In this document: positions 7,611-15,704 of the stretch, piece after piece
How positions within the stretch are numbered: position 1 is the first letter of the stretch
Layout: each line of letters starts with the position of its first letter
Origin: Paenibacillus profundus
GTDB taxonomy: Bacteria; Bacillota; Bacilli; Paenibacillales; Paenibacillaceae
Length of the DNA: 64,000 nt
Direction: 5' to 3'
Assembly (NCBI RefSeq): GCF_021369635.1
Contig: NZ_JAJNBZ010000014.1
Span: 32,579 to 96,578 of the forward strand
The notes under the pieces: generated by a model
Database searches by the model: none
What the model was told of the DNA's origin: nothing
What the model saw: only the letters and a program-made list of their open reading frames with translations
Program-made: the position numbers and the translations under genes

Positions 7611-8810
7611 CTACATGCGTCCCTTCAGCATGCCGTGCCAATACAGCTTCGGCAGCAGGCTCTTCTTCAGCACATACATGCTATAACGCTCCTTCGATTG
7701 GTCGAACGGGAACGTCTCACGCGGGGACAGATCGTAATCGAACTCCGCCAAAATGAGCCGGTTGTATCCCGTCACGAGCGGACAGGACGTATATCCGTCG
7801 TAGCTCGCATCTAGCGGCTGTCCCGCCAGCACGTTCAACACATTACAGGCCGCTACAGGCGCCTGCTTGCGGATGGCGGCGCCGGTCTTCGAGGTAGGCA
7901 GATTGCTGCAGTCCCCCAAGGCGAACACGTTCGCGAACCGGACATGCTGCATCGTGTGCTTGTCGACCTCCGTCCACCCACCCGCGTCTGCGAGCGGACT
8001 GTCCCGGATGAAGGCCGGGGAGGACATTGGCGGGACGACATGAATCATGCCGTATTGAATCGTCTCCCGCTCCTTCGTGTCCGTATGCTCGAACACGGCT
8101 TCCCGCCGGCTCGCGATGAGCTCCACCAGATTGCGCTTATACTTCGCTGTAATGCTTCTCCGTTCCACGACCTGGTTGAGCGCTTCGGCATACTTCGGAA
8201 CGGCGAAGATGGTTGCATTGCCCGAAGCGAAGACGATGTCAGTCTTCTCTCTGACACCCGACCGGCGGAACGCATCGTCGGCCAGGTACATAATCTTCTG
8301 CGGCGCACCCCCGCACTTGATCGGCGTGTTCGGCTGCGTGAAGATGGCGGTGCCGCCCCGGAATTCGCGGATGGACTTCCAAGTACTGTCCACGTAGTTG
8401 TAATCATAATTACTGCAGACGCCGCCGTGCCCGATGCTCTCCTTCAAGCCCTTAATCCGGTCCCAATCAATCTGGATGCCCGCCGCAACGACGAGGACAT
8501 CGTATCGGACTTCGGTTCCAGCCCCGGTAACGAAGCGGTTCTCATCCGGATGGAAGCGCACGACTGCTTCCTGCAGCCAGTCGGCGCCCTTCGGGATAAG
8601 CGATTTCTGGTTGCGCTCCGTCATCTCCTTGCGGACGATCCCGCCGCCGACGAGCGTCCACAACGGCTGATAATAGTGCTTGGTCTGCGGATCGACAAGT
8701 GCGACTGAACCGTGAAGCCCTTTCGATGCGCGCAGCAAGCGGGCTGCAACCGACAATCCGGCGCTGCCCGCCCCGACGATGGCGACGGCATAGTGAAGTT
8801 GTCTCGGCAT
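7611..8810 (-). CDS. sqr: Sulfide:quinone oxidoreductase
   Basis: About 399 residues of the FAD-dependent SQR/SQRDL-like family. It shows the N-terminal FAD Rossmann motif IVGAGSAGLSVAARL, the second glycine motif, FANVFALGDCSNLPTSKTGA near the FAD C-terminal site, and the family hallmark NTPIKCGGAPQKIMYL with Cys at about 166, plus GVCSNY with Cys at about 132. It oxidises sulfide to a persulfide and passes electrons to the quinone pool at the inner face of the membrane. A GTG precedes the ATG directly. AGGAGG spacing favours ATG at 8810. It is first gene of the sqr-cstB pair. Confidence 0.9.
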   Translation of the reverse strand: MPRQLHYAVAIVGAGSAGLSVAARLLRASKGLHGSVALVDPQTKHYYQPLWTLVGGGIVRKEMTERNQKSLIPKGADWLQEAVVRFHPDENRFVTGAGTEVRYDVLVVAAGIQIDWDRIKGLKESIGHGGVCSNYDYNYVDSTWKSIREFRGGTAIFTQPNTPIKCGGAPQKIMYLADDAFRRSGVREKTDIVFASGNATIFAVPKYAEALNQVVERRSITAKYKRNLVELIASRREAVFEHTDTKERETIQYGMIHVVPPMSSPAFIRDSPLADAGGWTEVDKHTMQHVRFANVFALGDCSNLPTSKTGAAIRKQAPVAACNVLNVLAGQPLDASYDGYTSCPLVTGYNRLILAEFDYDLSPRETFPFDQSKERYSMYVLKKSLLPKLYWHGMLKGRM

Positions 8811-8976
8811 CACTTGCCCTCCTCTGCTCCCAAATGCTGCTAGCCTGCTTCAGGATGGATAATGAATCGATAAGACGTAATCATGCATTCCACTGTAAGA
8901 AAATGTGCGCAAGCAAAGTGTTATTGCACCAATGGTCAAATTATATGGCTGGAATCCGGTTCCTATGATTGCACGG

Positions 8977-9020
8977 CAAAAAAGCAATTCCGCTCCCGTT
9001 GCCCGGCAGCCGGAATTGCT
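8977..9020 (-). terminator. Terminator after the GlcP-like transporter gene
   Basis: AGCAATTCCG pairs with CGGAATTGCT, followed on the minus strand by TTTTTTG. It separates the sugar-transporter operon from sqr. Confidence 0.85.
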
Positions 9021-9041
9021 AGTCGTCCTTACCCATTTCGA

Positions 9042-10274
9042 CTACTCGTACAGCGCCTCCTCGCACGCTATCCCCGCTTCGCTGATAGGGCCCGTCGAAC
9101 GGGTCATCGACGTCAGCCCCTGCCAGCGTCTGGAGACGAACACGAGCAGCAGCATCGTCAACATGACTCCGACGAAGAGCCACAGCACGGTCTGCACCGG
9201 CCATACATCCATCATCCATCCGACGGCAATCGGCATGAGCGAGCCGCCAAGCCCGTTGGCAGCCAGCAGGATGCTTGTCGTCCGCTCCGTCATGCCAGGC
9301 AGCGCCTGGTTGGCATAGATAAGCATGACCGCGAACATGCCCGCCATCCCGAGCCCGAGCAGGAAGCTGATAGCGAAGCCGCCCCATGCCTGCGTGCTGA
9401 ACGGCAACAGAAGCAGCACAAGCAAGCTCCCCGAAGTGGTCAGCCAGAGGAAGCGGTAATACGTCAGCTTCTCCGCGAGCACGCCGCACAACGCCCGCCC
9501 TATAACCATCGCGAGCCAGTAGACGGTAACGGTCAGCGTCGCTTGGGAGCTGGCGATGCCCCATTTTTCGATAAAAATAGACGGGAAGAAATGAACAACG
9601 GATACTTCGCTTCCCCCGTAAAGCATGAAAAATGCGGCACACAGCACAAGAAACGGCAGGCCCTTGCCAGTATACGCAGTCGGCTTCGTCTCTCGGTTGC
9701 CCCGTTCCACCGTGCGGGTCAGCATTGCATCGATATTGCCGAACGACAGCCTCTGCCACCCGATGACCGTCACCAGCGCGCACACGCCCAGCAGCAGGAA
9801 CGAGTAGGCCCATATGCCGCGCGCAATCAAGAAACTCGCCACGAACGGAATCGTCAAAGCGCCGATGCCGAAAGTCACCTCCAGCTTGCTCATGGCGACG
9901 GCCTGCCGTTCCTTAACGGCCACGAGAATAATCGTGCCTATGCATGATTCCACCAGCCCTGCTCCGGCACCGGCCAGTCCGGCCAGCAGAACGACGACCG
10001 GCCAAGGCGGAAGGAAGAACAGCAGCAGTTCAACGCTGATAAGGAGAAGCCCCAGCATGACGCCCCGTTTGCGGCTGAACCTGCGGGAGACGGCCGGCAT
10101 GCCGAGCACGCCGATGAGCATCCCGATGAACTGCACGAATATAAGCACCCCGCCATCGGTGTAGTTCAACCCATAGTGGGCGAGCAGCTCGGGAAGGACG
10201 GCACCCATAATAACGAGCGTCACGCCAGTTACGACGTACGATAGACAGCCCATCCAAATGAGCCGATTAATCAT
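9042..10274 (-). CDS. MFS sugar transporter, GlcP/FucP-like
   Basis: About 410 residues with twelve predicted transmembrane helices. The conserved MSKLEVTFGIGALTIPF stretch in the middle of the first half and GLVESCIGT resemble B. subtilis GlcP, a glucose/mannose:H+ symporter of the fucose-galactose-glucose family. The start is ATG at 10274: an SD sequence GGAGGTGAG lies 4 bases upstream and the ATG overlaps the last 8 bases of the upstream deoR-family gene, which implies translational coupling. A GTG at 10283 is possible but overlaps the SD. Substrate is uncertain; the operon partner regulator suggests a carbohydrate. Confidence 0.82.
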   Translation of the reverse strand: MINRLIWMGCLSYVVTGVTLVIMGAVLPELLAHYGLNYTDGGVLIFVQFIGMLIGVLGMPAVSRRFSRKRGVMLGLLLISVELLLFFLPPWPVVVLLAGLAGAGAGLVESCIGTIILVAVKERQAVAMSKLEVTFGIGALTIPFVASFLIARGIWAYSFLLLGVCALVTVIGWQRLSFGNIDAMLTRTVERGNRETKPTAYTGKGLPFLVLCAAFFMLYGGSEVSVVHFFPSIFIEKWGIASSQATLTVTVYWLAMVIGRALCGVLAEKLTYYRFLWLTTSGSLLVLLLLPFSTQAWGGFAISFLLGLGMAGMFAVMLIYANQALPGMTERTTSILLAANGLGGSLMPIAVGWMMDVWPVQTVLWLFVGVMLTMLLLVFVSRRWQGLTSMTRSTGPISEAGIACEEALYE

Positions 10275-11043
10275 GCCGCTCACCTCCGTCCGCTACCACC
10301 AGTTCCACGCCGACCTCGTGCAGCTGCCGTTTCCATTCCTCGTCCGGTTCCCGGTTCGTAATGATAAGGTCGATGTCCTCTAATCCGGTCACACGGTGAA
10401 ACATCGTTTTGCCGAACTTGGAATGGTCGGCCAGCACGATGACTTGATCGGCCTTCCGTATGACTTGACGGATGAGATAGCTCTCCTCCTCGAAGTCTGT
10501 CGTCAGGCCGCCCAGCGAAAGGCCGCACGTGCCGAGAAACGCCTTATCGAGGTGGTAGTCGGACATCATTTCGATGGCACGGGCGCCATAAACCATGCGC
10601 TGTCCGTTATACAGCAGACCGCCGAGCAGATGAATCCGCGCTTCGTCCTTTGACGCCAGCATGCCGGCCATGTCGATGGAATTGGTAACGACGACGTTCC
10701 GCTTGGTCGTCATATATTCCCCTACATAACGAACGGTCGTGGAAGAGTCGACGTACAGGTAATCCTCATCATGAAGCAAGGAGGCAGCCAAGCGGCCGAT
10801 CGCCTGCTTGGACGTCGTCTCCTTCTGCAGACGCTGCTCATAGTTCGGCATTTCCTTCGATATCGTCGGCAGGATGGCTCCGCCGCGGGTGCGGACGATG
10901 CAACCCCGTTCTTCCAGCTTGATGATGTCCCGTCTGGCCGTATCGCGCGACACGCTCAGCAGCTCGCAGATTTCGTCGACTTCTATGCGCTTATTGACCT
11001 GCAAATGTTGCAGAATAGCGACGAGCCGTTCCTCTTGAAACAT
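10267..11043 (-). CDS. DeoR/GlpR family transcriptional regulator
   Basis: 258 residues. The N-terminal DeoR helix-turn-helix (residues 1-57) shows RIEVDEICELLSVSRDTARR then DIIKLEERGCIVRTRGGA. The C-terminal DeoRC sugar-phosphate sensor domain (about 75-235) has DSSTTVRYV and the VVTNSIDMA segment. It probably represses the gene pair deoR-glcP-like. The start at 11043 is preferred because GGAG spacing is 8 bases; a farther ATG at 11061 precedes the SD. It is preceded by a consensus promoter and a run of phased TAAGT motifs. Confidence 0.9.
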   Translation of the reverse strand: MFQEERLVAILQHLQVNKRIEVDEICELLSVSRDTARRDIIKLEERGCIVRTRGGAILPTISKEMPNYEQRLQKETTSKQAIGRLAASLLHDEDYLYVDSSTTVRYVGEYMTTKRNVVVTNSIDMAGMLASKDEARIHLLGGLLYNGQRMVYGARAIEMMSDYHLDKAFLGTCGLSLGGLTTDFEEESYLIRQVIRKADQVIVLADHSKFGKTMFHRVTGLEDIDLIITNREPDEEWKRQLHEVGVELVVADGGERHD

Positions 11044-11062
11044 GCCTTTCTCTCCCATCAAT

Positions 11063-11126
11063 TAAGTTAATTTAAGTATTAATAAGTTATACTAAGCAAT
11101 AATAAGTGATAGTAATGATTATAAGT
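11063..11126. repeat. Phased TAAGT array, candidate operator
   Basis: TAAGT or one-base variants start at 11063, 11073, 11083, 11093 (TAAGC), 11103, 11113 (TAATG) and 11122. The spacing is 10 bp for six of the seven. The array covers the leader and reaches the -10 box of the deoR-type gene. Repeats one helical turn apart put the same motif on one face of DNA, fitting cooperative binding. DeoR-family proteins such as IolR are known to use direct repeats. Binding is inferred. Confidence 0.55.
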
Positions 11127-11145
11127 AAGAACCGGCAGCTGTCAA
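11118..11145 (-). promoter_or_regulatory. Consensus sigma-A promoter of the deoR operon
   Basis: On the minus strand TTGACA, a 16-base spacer and TATAAT, both boxes perfect. The -10 box overlaps the end of the TAAGT array, so a bound regulator would block initiation. Confidence 0.75.
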
Positions 11146-11270
11146 GAGGCGAAATGTTCTAGGATGATGGTATGCGCACATGACTAAATATTGTTGCGAT
11201 TGTTGCATAACCATGACTTAACCAAACTCAGCGCAATACATTAATGCGGTGAATAAACAAAGAAAACAAA

Positions 11271-11305
11271 TAAAAAATAGCCTGTTGAGATTTCTCAACA
11301 GGCTA
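11271..11305 (-). terminator. Terminator of the pyrD-relQ-DUF309 group
   Basis: TAGCCTGTTGAG pairs with CTCAACAGGCTA across a 4-base loop; on the minus strand TTTTTTA follows the stem. It lies after the DUF309 gene. Confidence 0.92.
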
Positions 11306-11337
11306 AGACGGCGCACATCGTGCAGCGTCCCTTCACA

Positions 11338-11760
11338 TTATTCGGGCGGGAGAATCGCGGTATCGACTTCCTGCTGCAATCGTTCGTCCGCAATGACGAT
11401 CGTGAGGTCGCAGAACGGTGGAAGTTCTGGTGAACGCAGCAGCAGCGCCAGCATCTCCCCCGCGTCATGACGAAGCTTCTCCAGATGAATGCCCATTATG
11501 TATTCAGGATGCAAGCTCAGCTTGTCAAGGGCTGCTTCAAGCAGCTTAATGGCACCCCGATGATTGCCATTCTGAAAATGATACAGCCCGACAGCTATCT
11601 GCAGAAGCCCCTGCAGCAACGGCTTGCGCCCTTCCTCCAGCCACAGTTCCTCCATGACATCGTGACAAGCGTAGTAGTCCCGCTTTTCATTGAACAGCTT
11701 GATGAACTGGACATACAAGCAGTCATATGCGATTAACGGCTCATCTGCCATTTCGCTCAT
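11338..11760 (-). CDS. DUF309 domain-containing protein
   Basis: 140 residues, all helical in character. FIKLFNEKRDYYACHDVMEE followed by LWLEEGRKPLLQGLLQIAVG is the DUF309 signature: a family of uncharacterised bundle proteins with conserved His and Glu residues. It shares a 4-base ATGA overlap with the relQ stop, so it is translated from the same transcript. Function is unknown; the family is widespread in Bacillales. An internal ATG at 11751 is also possible. Confidence 0.85.
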   Translation of the reverse strand: MSEMADEPLIAYDCLYVQFIKLFNEKRDYYACHDVMEELWLEEGRKPLLQGLLQIAVGLYHFQNGNHRGAIKLLEAALDKLSLHPEYIMGIHLEKLRHDAGEMLALLLRSPELPPFCDLTIVIADERLQQEVDTAILPPE

Positions 11761-12566
11761 TCAATCGGATCTCCGTTCTTCTTCGCCCGTTGCATTTCAG
11801 CGATAATATCCTCTTCCAGCCGCTTGAGCTCGTCTATATCGTTCCGCTCCCACACCTCATTGAAACGATTTTGAAGCTGGATCGCCTCGGAGATTCGATG
11901 ATAGTAATACAGCTCTTGAATAAATGCCAAACAGTTATGCACAATTTTGGACTTGTCTTCAAAGCTGCTCTGCGCGACCAGAATTTCCTGTCTGATGCTG
12001 GACATTTCATTATCGAGAATAAATGCGGCTTCGGCTGCCGTCTTCAACCGGTCGCGGACATCGTCCGGCAGGCTGTCCTTATATTTATAATTAAGCGAAT
12101 GTTCAATCGTAGCCCAGAAGTTCATGGCTAGCGTTCGAATCTGAATTTCTGCCAGCACGACTTTTTGGCCGAGCGCCGTTTGCACGGGATATTCTACAAT
12201 CATATGAAAGCTGCGGTACCCGCTTTCTTTGTAATTCGTAATATAATCTTTCTCGTAAAGAACGTTCATATCTTTGCGGTGGCGGATAAACTCAGCCACT
12301 CGATGTATATCATCAACGAATTGACACATAATGCGTATACCAGCAATATCTTCAATCCCCCGCTCCAACTCTTCAAGTGGAACGTTCAATCGCTTCGCCT
12401 TGTCAAGTATGCTGGAGATACGTTTAATGCGTCCAGTCACAAATTCAATCGGTGAGTACTCCTCACGTTTTTTCAATTCAGAGCGCATCGTCTTGAATTT
12501 GACCTTAAGTTCTTCGACGGCCTGTTCATAAGGCAGCAAAAATTTTCCCCAATCTCTTCCGTCCAT
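11757..12566 (-). CDS. relQ: Small alarmone synthetase, RelQ-like GTP pyrophosphokinase
   Basis: 269 residues. The synthetase domain (about 20-200) shows DIAGIRIMCQFVDDIHRV and GYRSFHMIVEYPVQTALGQK. The EIQIRTLAMNFWATIEHS and LNYKYK motifs match B. subtilis YjbM/RelQ closely. It makes (p)ppGpp from GTP/GDP and ATP without a hydrolase domain. It is about 57 residues longer than the 211-residue RelQ I know; the extra length is a C-terminal helical tail after EMSSIRQEI. Start ATG at 12566 follows AGGAGG and aligns with the RelQ N-terminus. It lies 82 bp after pyrD and overlaps the DUF309 gene. Confidence 0.9.
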   Translation of the reverse strand: MDGRDWGKFLLPYEQAVEELKVKFKTMRSELKKREEYSPIEFVTGRIKRISSILDKAKRLNVPLEELERGIEDIAGIRIMCQFVDDIHRVAEFIRHRKDMNVLYEKDYITNYKESGYRSFHMIVEYPVQTALGQKVVLAEIQIRTLAMNFWATIEHSLNYKYKDSLPDDVRDRLKTAAEAAFILDNEMSSIRQEILVAQSSFEDKSKIVHNCLAFIQELYYYHRISEAIQLQNRFNEVWERNDIDELKRLEEDIIAEMQRAKKNGDPIE

Positions 12567-12648
12567 GTGAACGCCTCCTGTCCATTCCACCCGTTACTTT
12601 ATGTTATAGGCGATGTCTATGACTAGCTTGCAGAAGTCTATGCCCCGT

Positions 12649-13773
12649 TCAACGATGATTCGCGCCGACAGCCTCGGAAATATGCTGAAACCCGTCCTGC
12701 GCCAGCAGCCGCTTAAGCCCCGATGCCAATTCCCGATTAATACCCGGTCCTCTATATATGAGCCCTGTATATATTTCCACCAGACTAGCCCCAGCCCGAA
12801 TCTTGCGGTAAGCATCCTCAGCGGTGAAGACCCCGCCAGAGCCGATAATCGGTATCGATCCGTTCGTCATTTGATACAATTGTGAAATCACTTCGGTAGA
12901 CCGTTCCGCCAGCGGCCTGCCGCTTAAGCCCCCCGTCTCCAATCGGTGCACATGGGAAGCCCCCATGCGTGACAACGTCGTATTGGTAGCTATAATACCG
13001 GATACGCCACTATTCACAATTGTCTCGGTCATATGCTCCAGCTCGCTGTCGGACACATCCGGAGCAATTTTTACGAGGACGGCCTTGCTGCGGCCACGTG
13101 CCGAATTCTGCTCATTCATTTCTGTCACAACCGCCTGCAGCAGCGCTTTTAGTTCATCTCCATGCTGCAAATTGCGTAGATCCGGGGTATTCGGAGAACT
13201 GATGTTCACGACGAATAAATCCGCAACGTCATATAAAGCCCGGACACACTTCAAATAGTCTTCATGTGCCTCCTCATTCGGAGTCACTTTATTTTTACCG
13301 ATATTCACCCATATCGGAATTGGTCTTGCCGTTAAGGAAGAGAGGCGCGCGCGCATCGCGTTCGCTCCTTCGTTATTAAAGCCCATGCGATTAATGAGTG
13401 CCTCATCCGGAGGCAGTCGGAACATGCGCGGCTTGTCGTTGCCCGGCTGTCCTTGCGGCGTCACCGTTCCTACCTCCATGAACCCGAAACCGATGGTAGA
13501 AAATCCGCGCACGGCTTCCGCGTTCTTATCGAGTCCGGCCGCAAGTCCGATCGGGCTGTCGAAGGTTAAGCCGAACAAGGAACTCGTCAAGGCAGGGTCC
13601 GGCTTGATACCGTACATTCCCCGCATCAGGGCAAGCCCTCCCGGTATTTTAGCGGCCTTTGACATTCCTCCGATGACAAGATGATGCGCTTGTTCAGGAT
13701 CCATTTTGAAAAATAACGGTTTAGCAATAGTGCGATACAACAAAGGTTCCACTCCGTTCATTATGCCATACAT
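12649..13773 (-). CDS. pyrD: Dihydroorotate dehydrogenase (quinone), class 2
   Basis: 374 residues, FMN-dependent. It oxidises dihydroorotate to orotate in pyrimidine synthesis and passes electrons to membrane quinone. NISSPNTPDLRNLQ carries the class 2 catalytic Ser; GLAAGLDKNAEAV and SGGVFTAEDA are the FMN-binding regions; an N-terminal amphipathic helix (MDPEQAHHLV region) suits membrane contact. This is not the PyrDI/PyrK class 1B enzyme usual in B. subtilis, and no pyr genes lie beside it. The start is weakly supported; a second ATG at 13761 is also possible. Confidence 0.93.
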   Translation of the reverse strand: MYGIMNGVEPLLYRTIAKPLFFKMDPEQAHHLVIGGMSKAAKIPGGLALMRGMYGIKPDPALTSSLFGLTFDSPIGLAAGLDKNAEAVRGFSTIGFGFMEVGTVTPQGQPGNDKPRMFRLPPDEALINRMGFNNEGANAMRARLSSLTARPIPIWVNIGKNKVTPNEEAHEDYLKCVRALYDVADLFVVNISSPNTPDLRNLQHGDELKALLQAVVTEMNEQNSARGRSKAVLVKIAPDVSDSELEHMTETIVNSGVSGIIATNTTLSRMGASHVHRLETGGLSGRPLAERSTEVISQLYQMTNGSIPIIGSGGVFTAEDAYRKIRAGASLVEIYTGLIYRGPGINRELASGLKRLLAQDGFQHISEAVGANHR

Positions 13774-14017
13774 TCAAGCCATGGTACTGACAGCATGCGT
13801 GAAGTTACCATACCGCAGAAGATGCGCCTCTCATTTTTCCCAAATGGTGGTATATGTATACATAGCTTCTAGCGGCATTAGGCTCTATGAAATAGTTTAA
13901 AGCTTTCTTCCTAAAAAGAAAAGTCTGTATTGTCCCTAAGACATGTCTGGCCTTTTGCTTAGAAACCGATTACAATACAACTATAGATAGGGTTACTACG
14001 ATGAAAGGTGATGACCT

Positions 14018-14155
14018 ATGGCAACGAAACGAAAACCTCCAACAATACCGACCAAATCAAATGAAGTAATGAACAAGAAAGCTCTGTATTGGCTCGGGGG
14101 AGTTCTGGTGCTTATTGTCATTATCGTCTCAATTTTACTTTTTACGAATGGATAA
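14018..14155 (+). CDS. Small single-pass membrane protein
   Basis: 45 residues, read here by eye. MATKRKPPTIPTKSNEVMNK is a basic, soluble start, then a 20-residue hydrophobic helix (about 23-43, WLGGVLVLIVIIVSILLF) and a short tail. An AAAGGTGATG ribosome-binding site precedes it. The product would sit in the membrane with the basic N-terminus inside. No family is recognised; small basic single-pass proteins of this sort are common in Bacillales. The convergent terminator immediately downstream supports it as a gene end. Confidence 0.6.
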   Translation: MATKRKPPTIPTKSNEVMNKKALYWLGGVLVLIVIIVSILLFTNG

Positions 14156-14174
14156 TTTAATACAACGAACGGAC

Positions 14175-14215
14175 AAAGAGCCAGGTTCCAAGTTTCCTTG
14201 TGGACCCGGCTCTTT
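14175..14215. terminator. Bidirectional terminator
   Basis: AAAGAGCC pairs with GGCTCTTT with extra AGGTTCC/GGACC pairing inside. It lies between the 45-residue gene (+) and the L,D-transpeptidase gene (-), serving both ends. Confidence 0.75.
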
Positions 14216-14229
14216 CACATTCTTACTTC

Positions 14230-15675
14230 TTAATCCAACCAACGGTAAATCTTCTTCGGGTTGTCCTGCTTCGGCGTTAAATCCAAGCGATAGCGCTTCT
14301 CTGTGTCAGGCACGATTGGCTGCTCCGGAAGCAGATCCGTTCCAATGCTTACCTCCGTACCGATAGGAACCATATCGAATAACTCCTCAACATCTTCACG
14401 CAGCATGCGAATGCATCCTAGAGATCTGTCCTTACCGATGCTATCTGGCTCATTCGTACCATGTATGGCATATAACGAGTCGGATAACGTCATGCCGCGG
14501 CTTCCGAAGTCACCGGTAGAAGAACCGTTCGGATCCACAACTTTTTCTGTAATTTGGAACCGCCCTTCCGGCGTCCGCTTTCCTCCAAGCCCAACTTTAT
14601 AATTGCGAACGATAATGTTCCCACTCACGACCGCCAATCGATGGCGCTTCTTGTCTACTACGATGCGCAACGGCTCCCGGAAAGGATCAGATTGGTCGCT
14701 CCATACCCGCTTCAACGCGTGTTCCTTTGCTGCTTTCGGGTCCGCCTTCTTCCCTTGCACCCCGTCCTTGTATTGCTTATATACGCTGTCATATGCCGTT
14801 TCGACTTCCGTTGACGTACCAGACACCACATTGGAAGGATAGCCTTTAGCAAGCTTCCCCCACTCGTTCGGAGAGGTTCCGTGACGGCGAACCATAGCGG
14901 TCAATGCCGACTTGGCAACTAACCGCTGTTCGCTGGCTTGTATCCAACCGCTCACAAATGAACTTGCCTGCTCCTGCTCCTCGCCACAATTGCATTTAGG
15001 ATCCTGGAGCGGCGTGACCATAATGTGATTCATTTCCTCGCTTGACTCAGCCTGAAGAATCGCATGGAGCGAGTGCGACCATAGCCACCACGAATCATAA
15101 GTTGGGATATTCACAAGGTATTTCTTCCACTCTCCATCAACGGAAGTTCCGAATACCCGCTTCACCGCAGCGGCATACGCGCCATCATCCGAAGCCGGAA
15201 CCAGAAAGGCTTGCTGTGCCGCTTCATTGGATTCACCGTTGGATATTGCGGCAGCCTTAGATTTCCCGACGCGCTTGTCAGAGGGGGCCTGCTCTCCGGC
15301 TGCCTTCATCGGCCAAGACGGTGCCGATGCTTGTCCGCCCGGTATGGCTCCTATCATAATGAAAAACAAGAGTACAAATAGAATTAGACGCACCAGACTG
15401 CGGCGAGAACGGCGGAGTTTCTCCTGCTCTTCGCGCTTTTTAGCCCATTCCTCGACGGTCTCGGAAGGGAGCGGCACATTTTCGAATGCTTTGTAAATCT
15501 CGCCTGCTTGATTGTAGCAGTAATTGGCTTTGCCTTGCTCACCGGAGCGCTCGTACTGTTTGCCCAACAAGTACCACGCCATACGGTTATCCGGATGCGC
15601 CTCGATGTACTGTTTCATATAGGCTTGGTCTTTCTCGGTCCATTGCGGATGCTTCGCGTCTGATTCCGGCGGCAC
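14230..15675 (-). CDS. Membrane-anchored L,D-transpeptidase (YkuD) with TPR-like start
   Basis: 481 residues. N-terminal cytoplasmic part (1-70) resembles a short TPR repeat (AWYLLGKQYERSGEQGKANY); a basic stretch leads to a transmembrane helix (about 92-112, LVRLILFVLLFFIMIG). The exported part ends in a YkuD domain (about 310-450). The catalytic motif HGTNEPDSIGKDRSLGCIRM has Cys421. It would crosslink peptidoglycan stem peptides in the wall. The start is GTG after AGGAGG. It is the last gene of the FecR-NHL-LDT group, 29 bp after the NHL gene. Confidence 0.9.
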   Translation of the reverse strand: MPPESDAKHPQWTEKDQAYMKQYIEAHPDNRMAWYLLGKQYERSGEQGKANYCYNQAGEIYKAFENVPLPSETVEEWAKKREEQEKLRRSRRSLVRLILFVLLFFIMIGAIPGGQASAPSWPMKAAGEQAPSDKRVGKSKAAAISNGESNEAAQQAFLVPASDDGAYAAAVKRVFGTSVDGEWKKYLVNIPTYDSWWLWSHSLHAILQAESSEEMNHIMVTPLQDPKCNCGEEQEQASSFVSGWIQASEQRLVAKSALTAMVRRHGTSPNEWGKLAKGYPSNVVSGTSTEVETAYDSVYKQYKDGVQGKKADPKAAKEHALKRVWSDQSDPFREPLRIVVDKKRHRLAVVSGNIIVRNYKVGLGGKRTPEGRFQITEKVVDPNGSSTGDFGSRGMTLSDSLYAIHGTNEPDSIGKDRSLGCIRMLREDVEELFDMVPIGTEVSIGTDLLPEQPIVPDTEKRYRLDLTPKQDNPKKIYRWLD

Positions 15676-15704
15676 TTCGCTCCCCTCCTTCTATTGTCTG
15701 CTTG

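Noticed and set aside
8883-9947. A 354-codon plus-strand frame over the GlcP-like gene
   Set aside because: It is antisense to a clear MFS gene, is extremely rich in Arg, Gln, His and Glu, and has no recognisable domain or ribosome-binding site.
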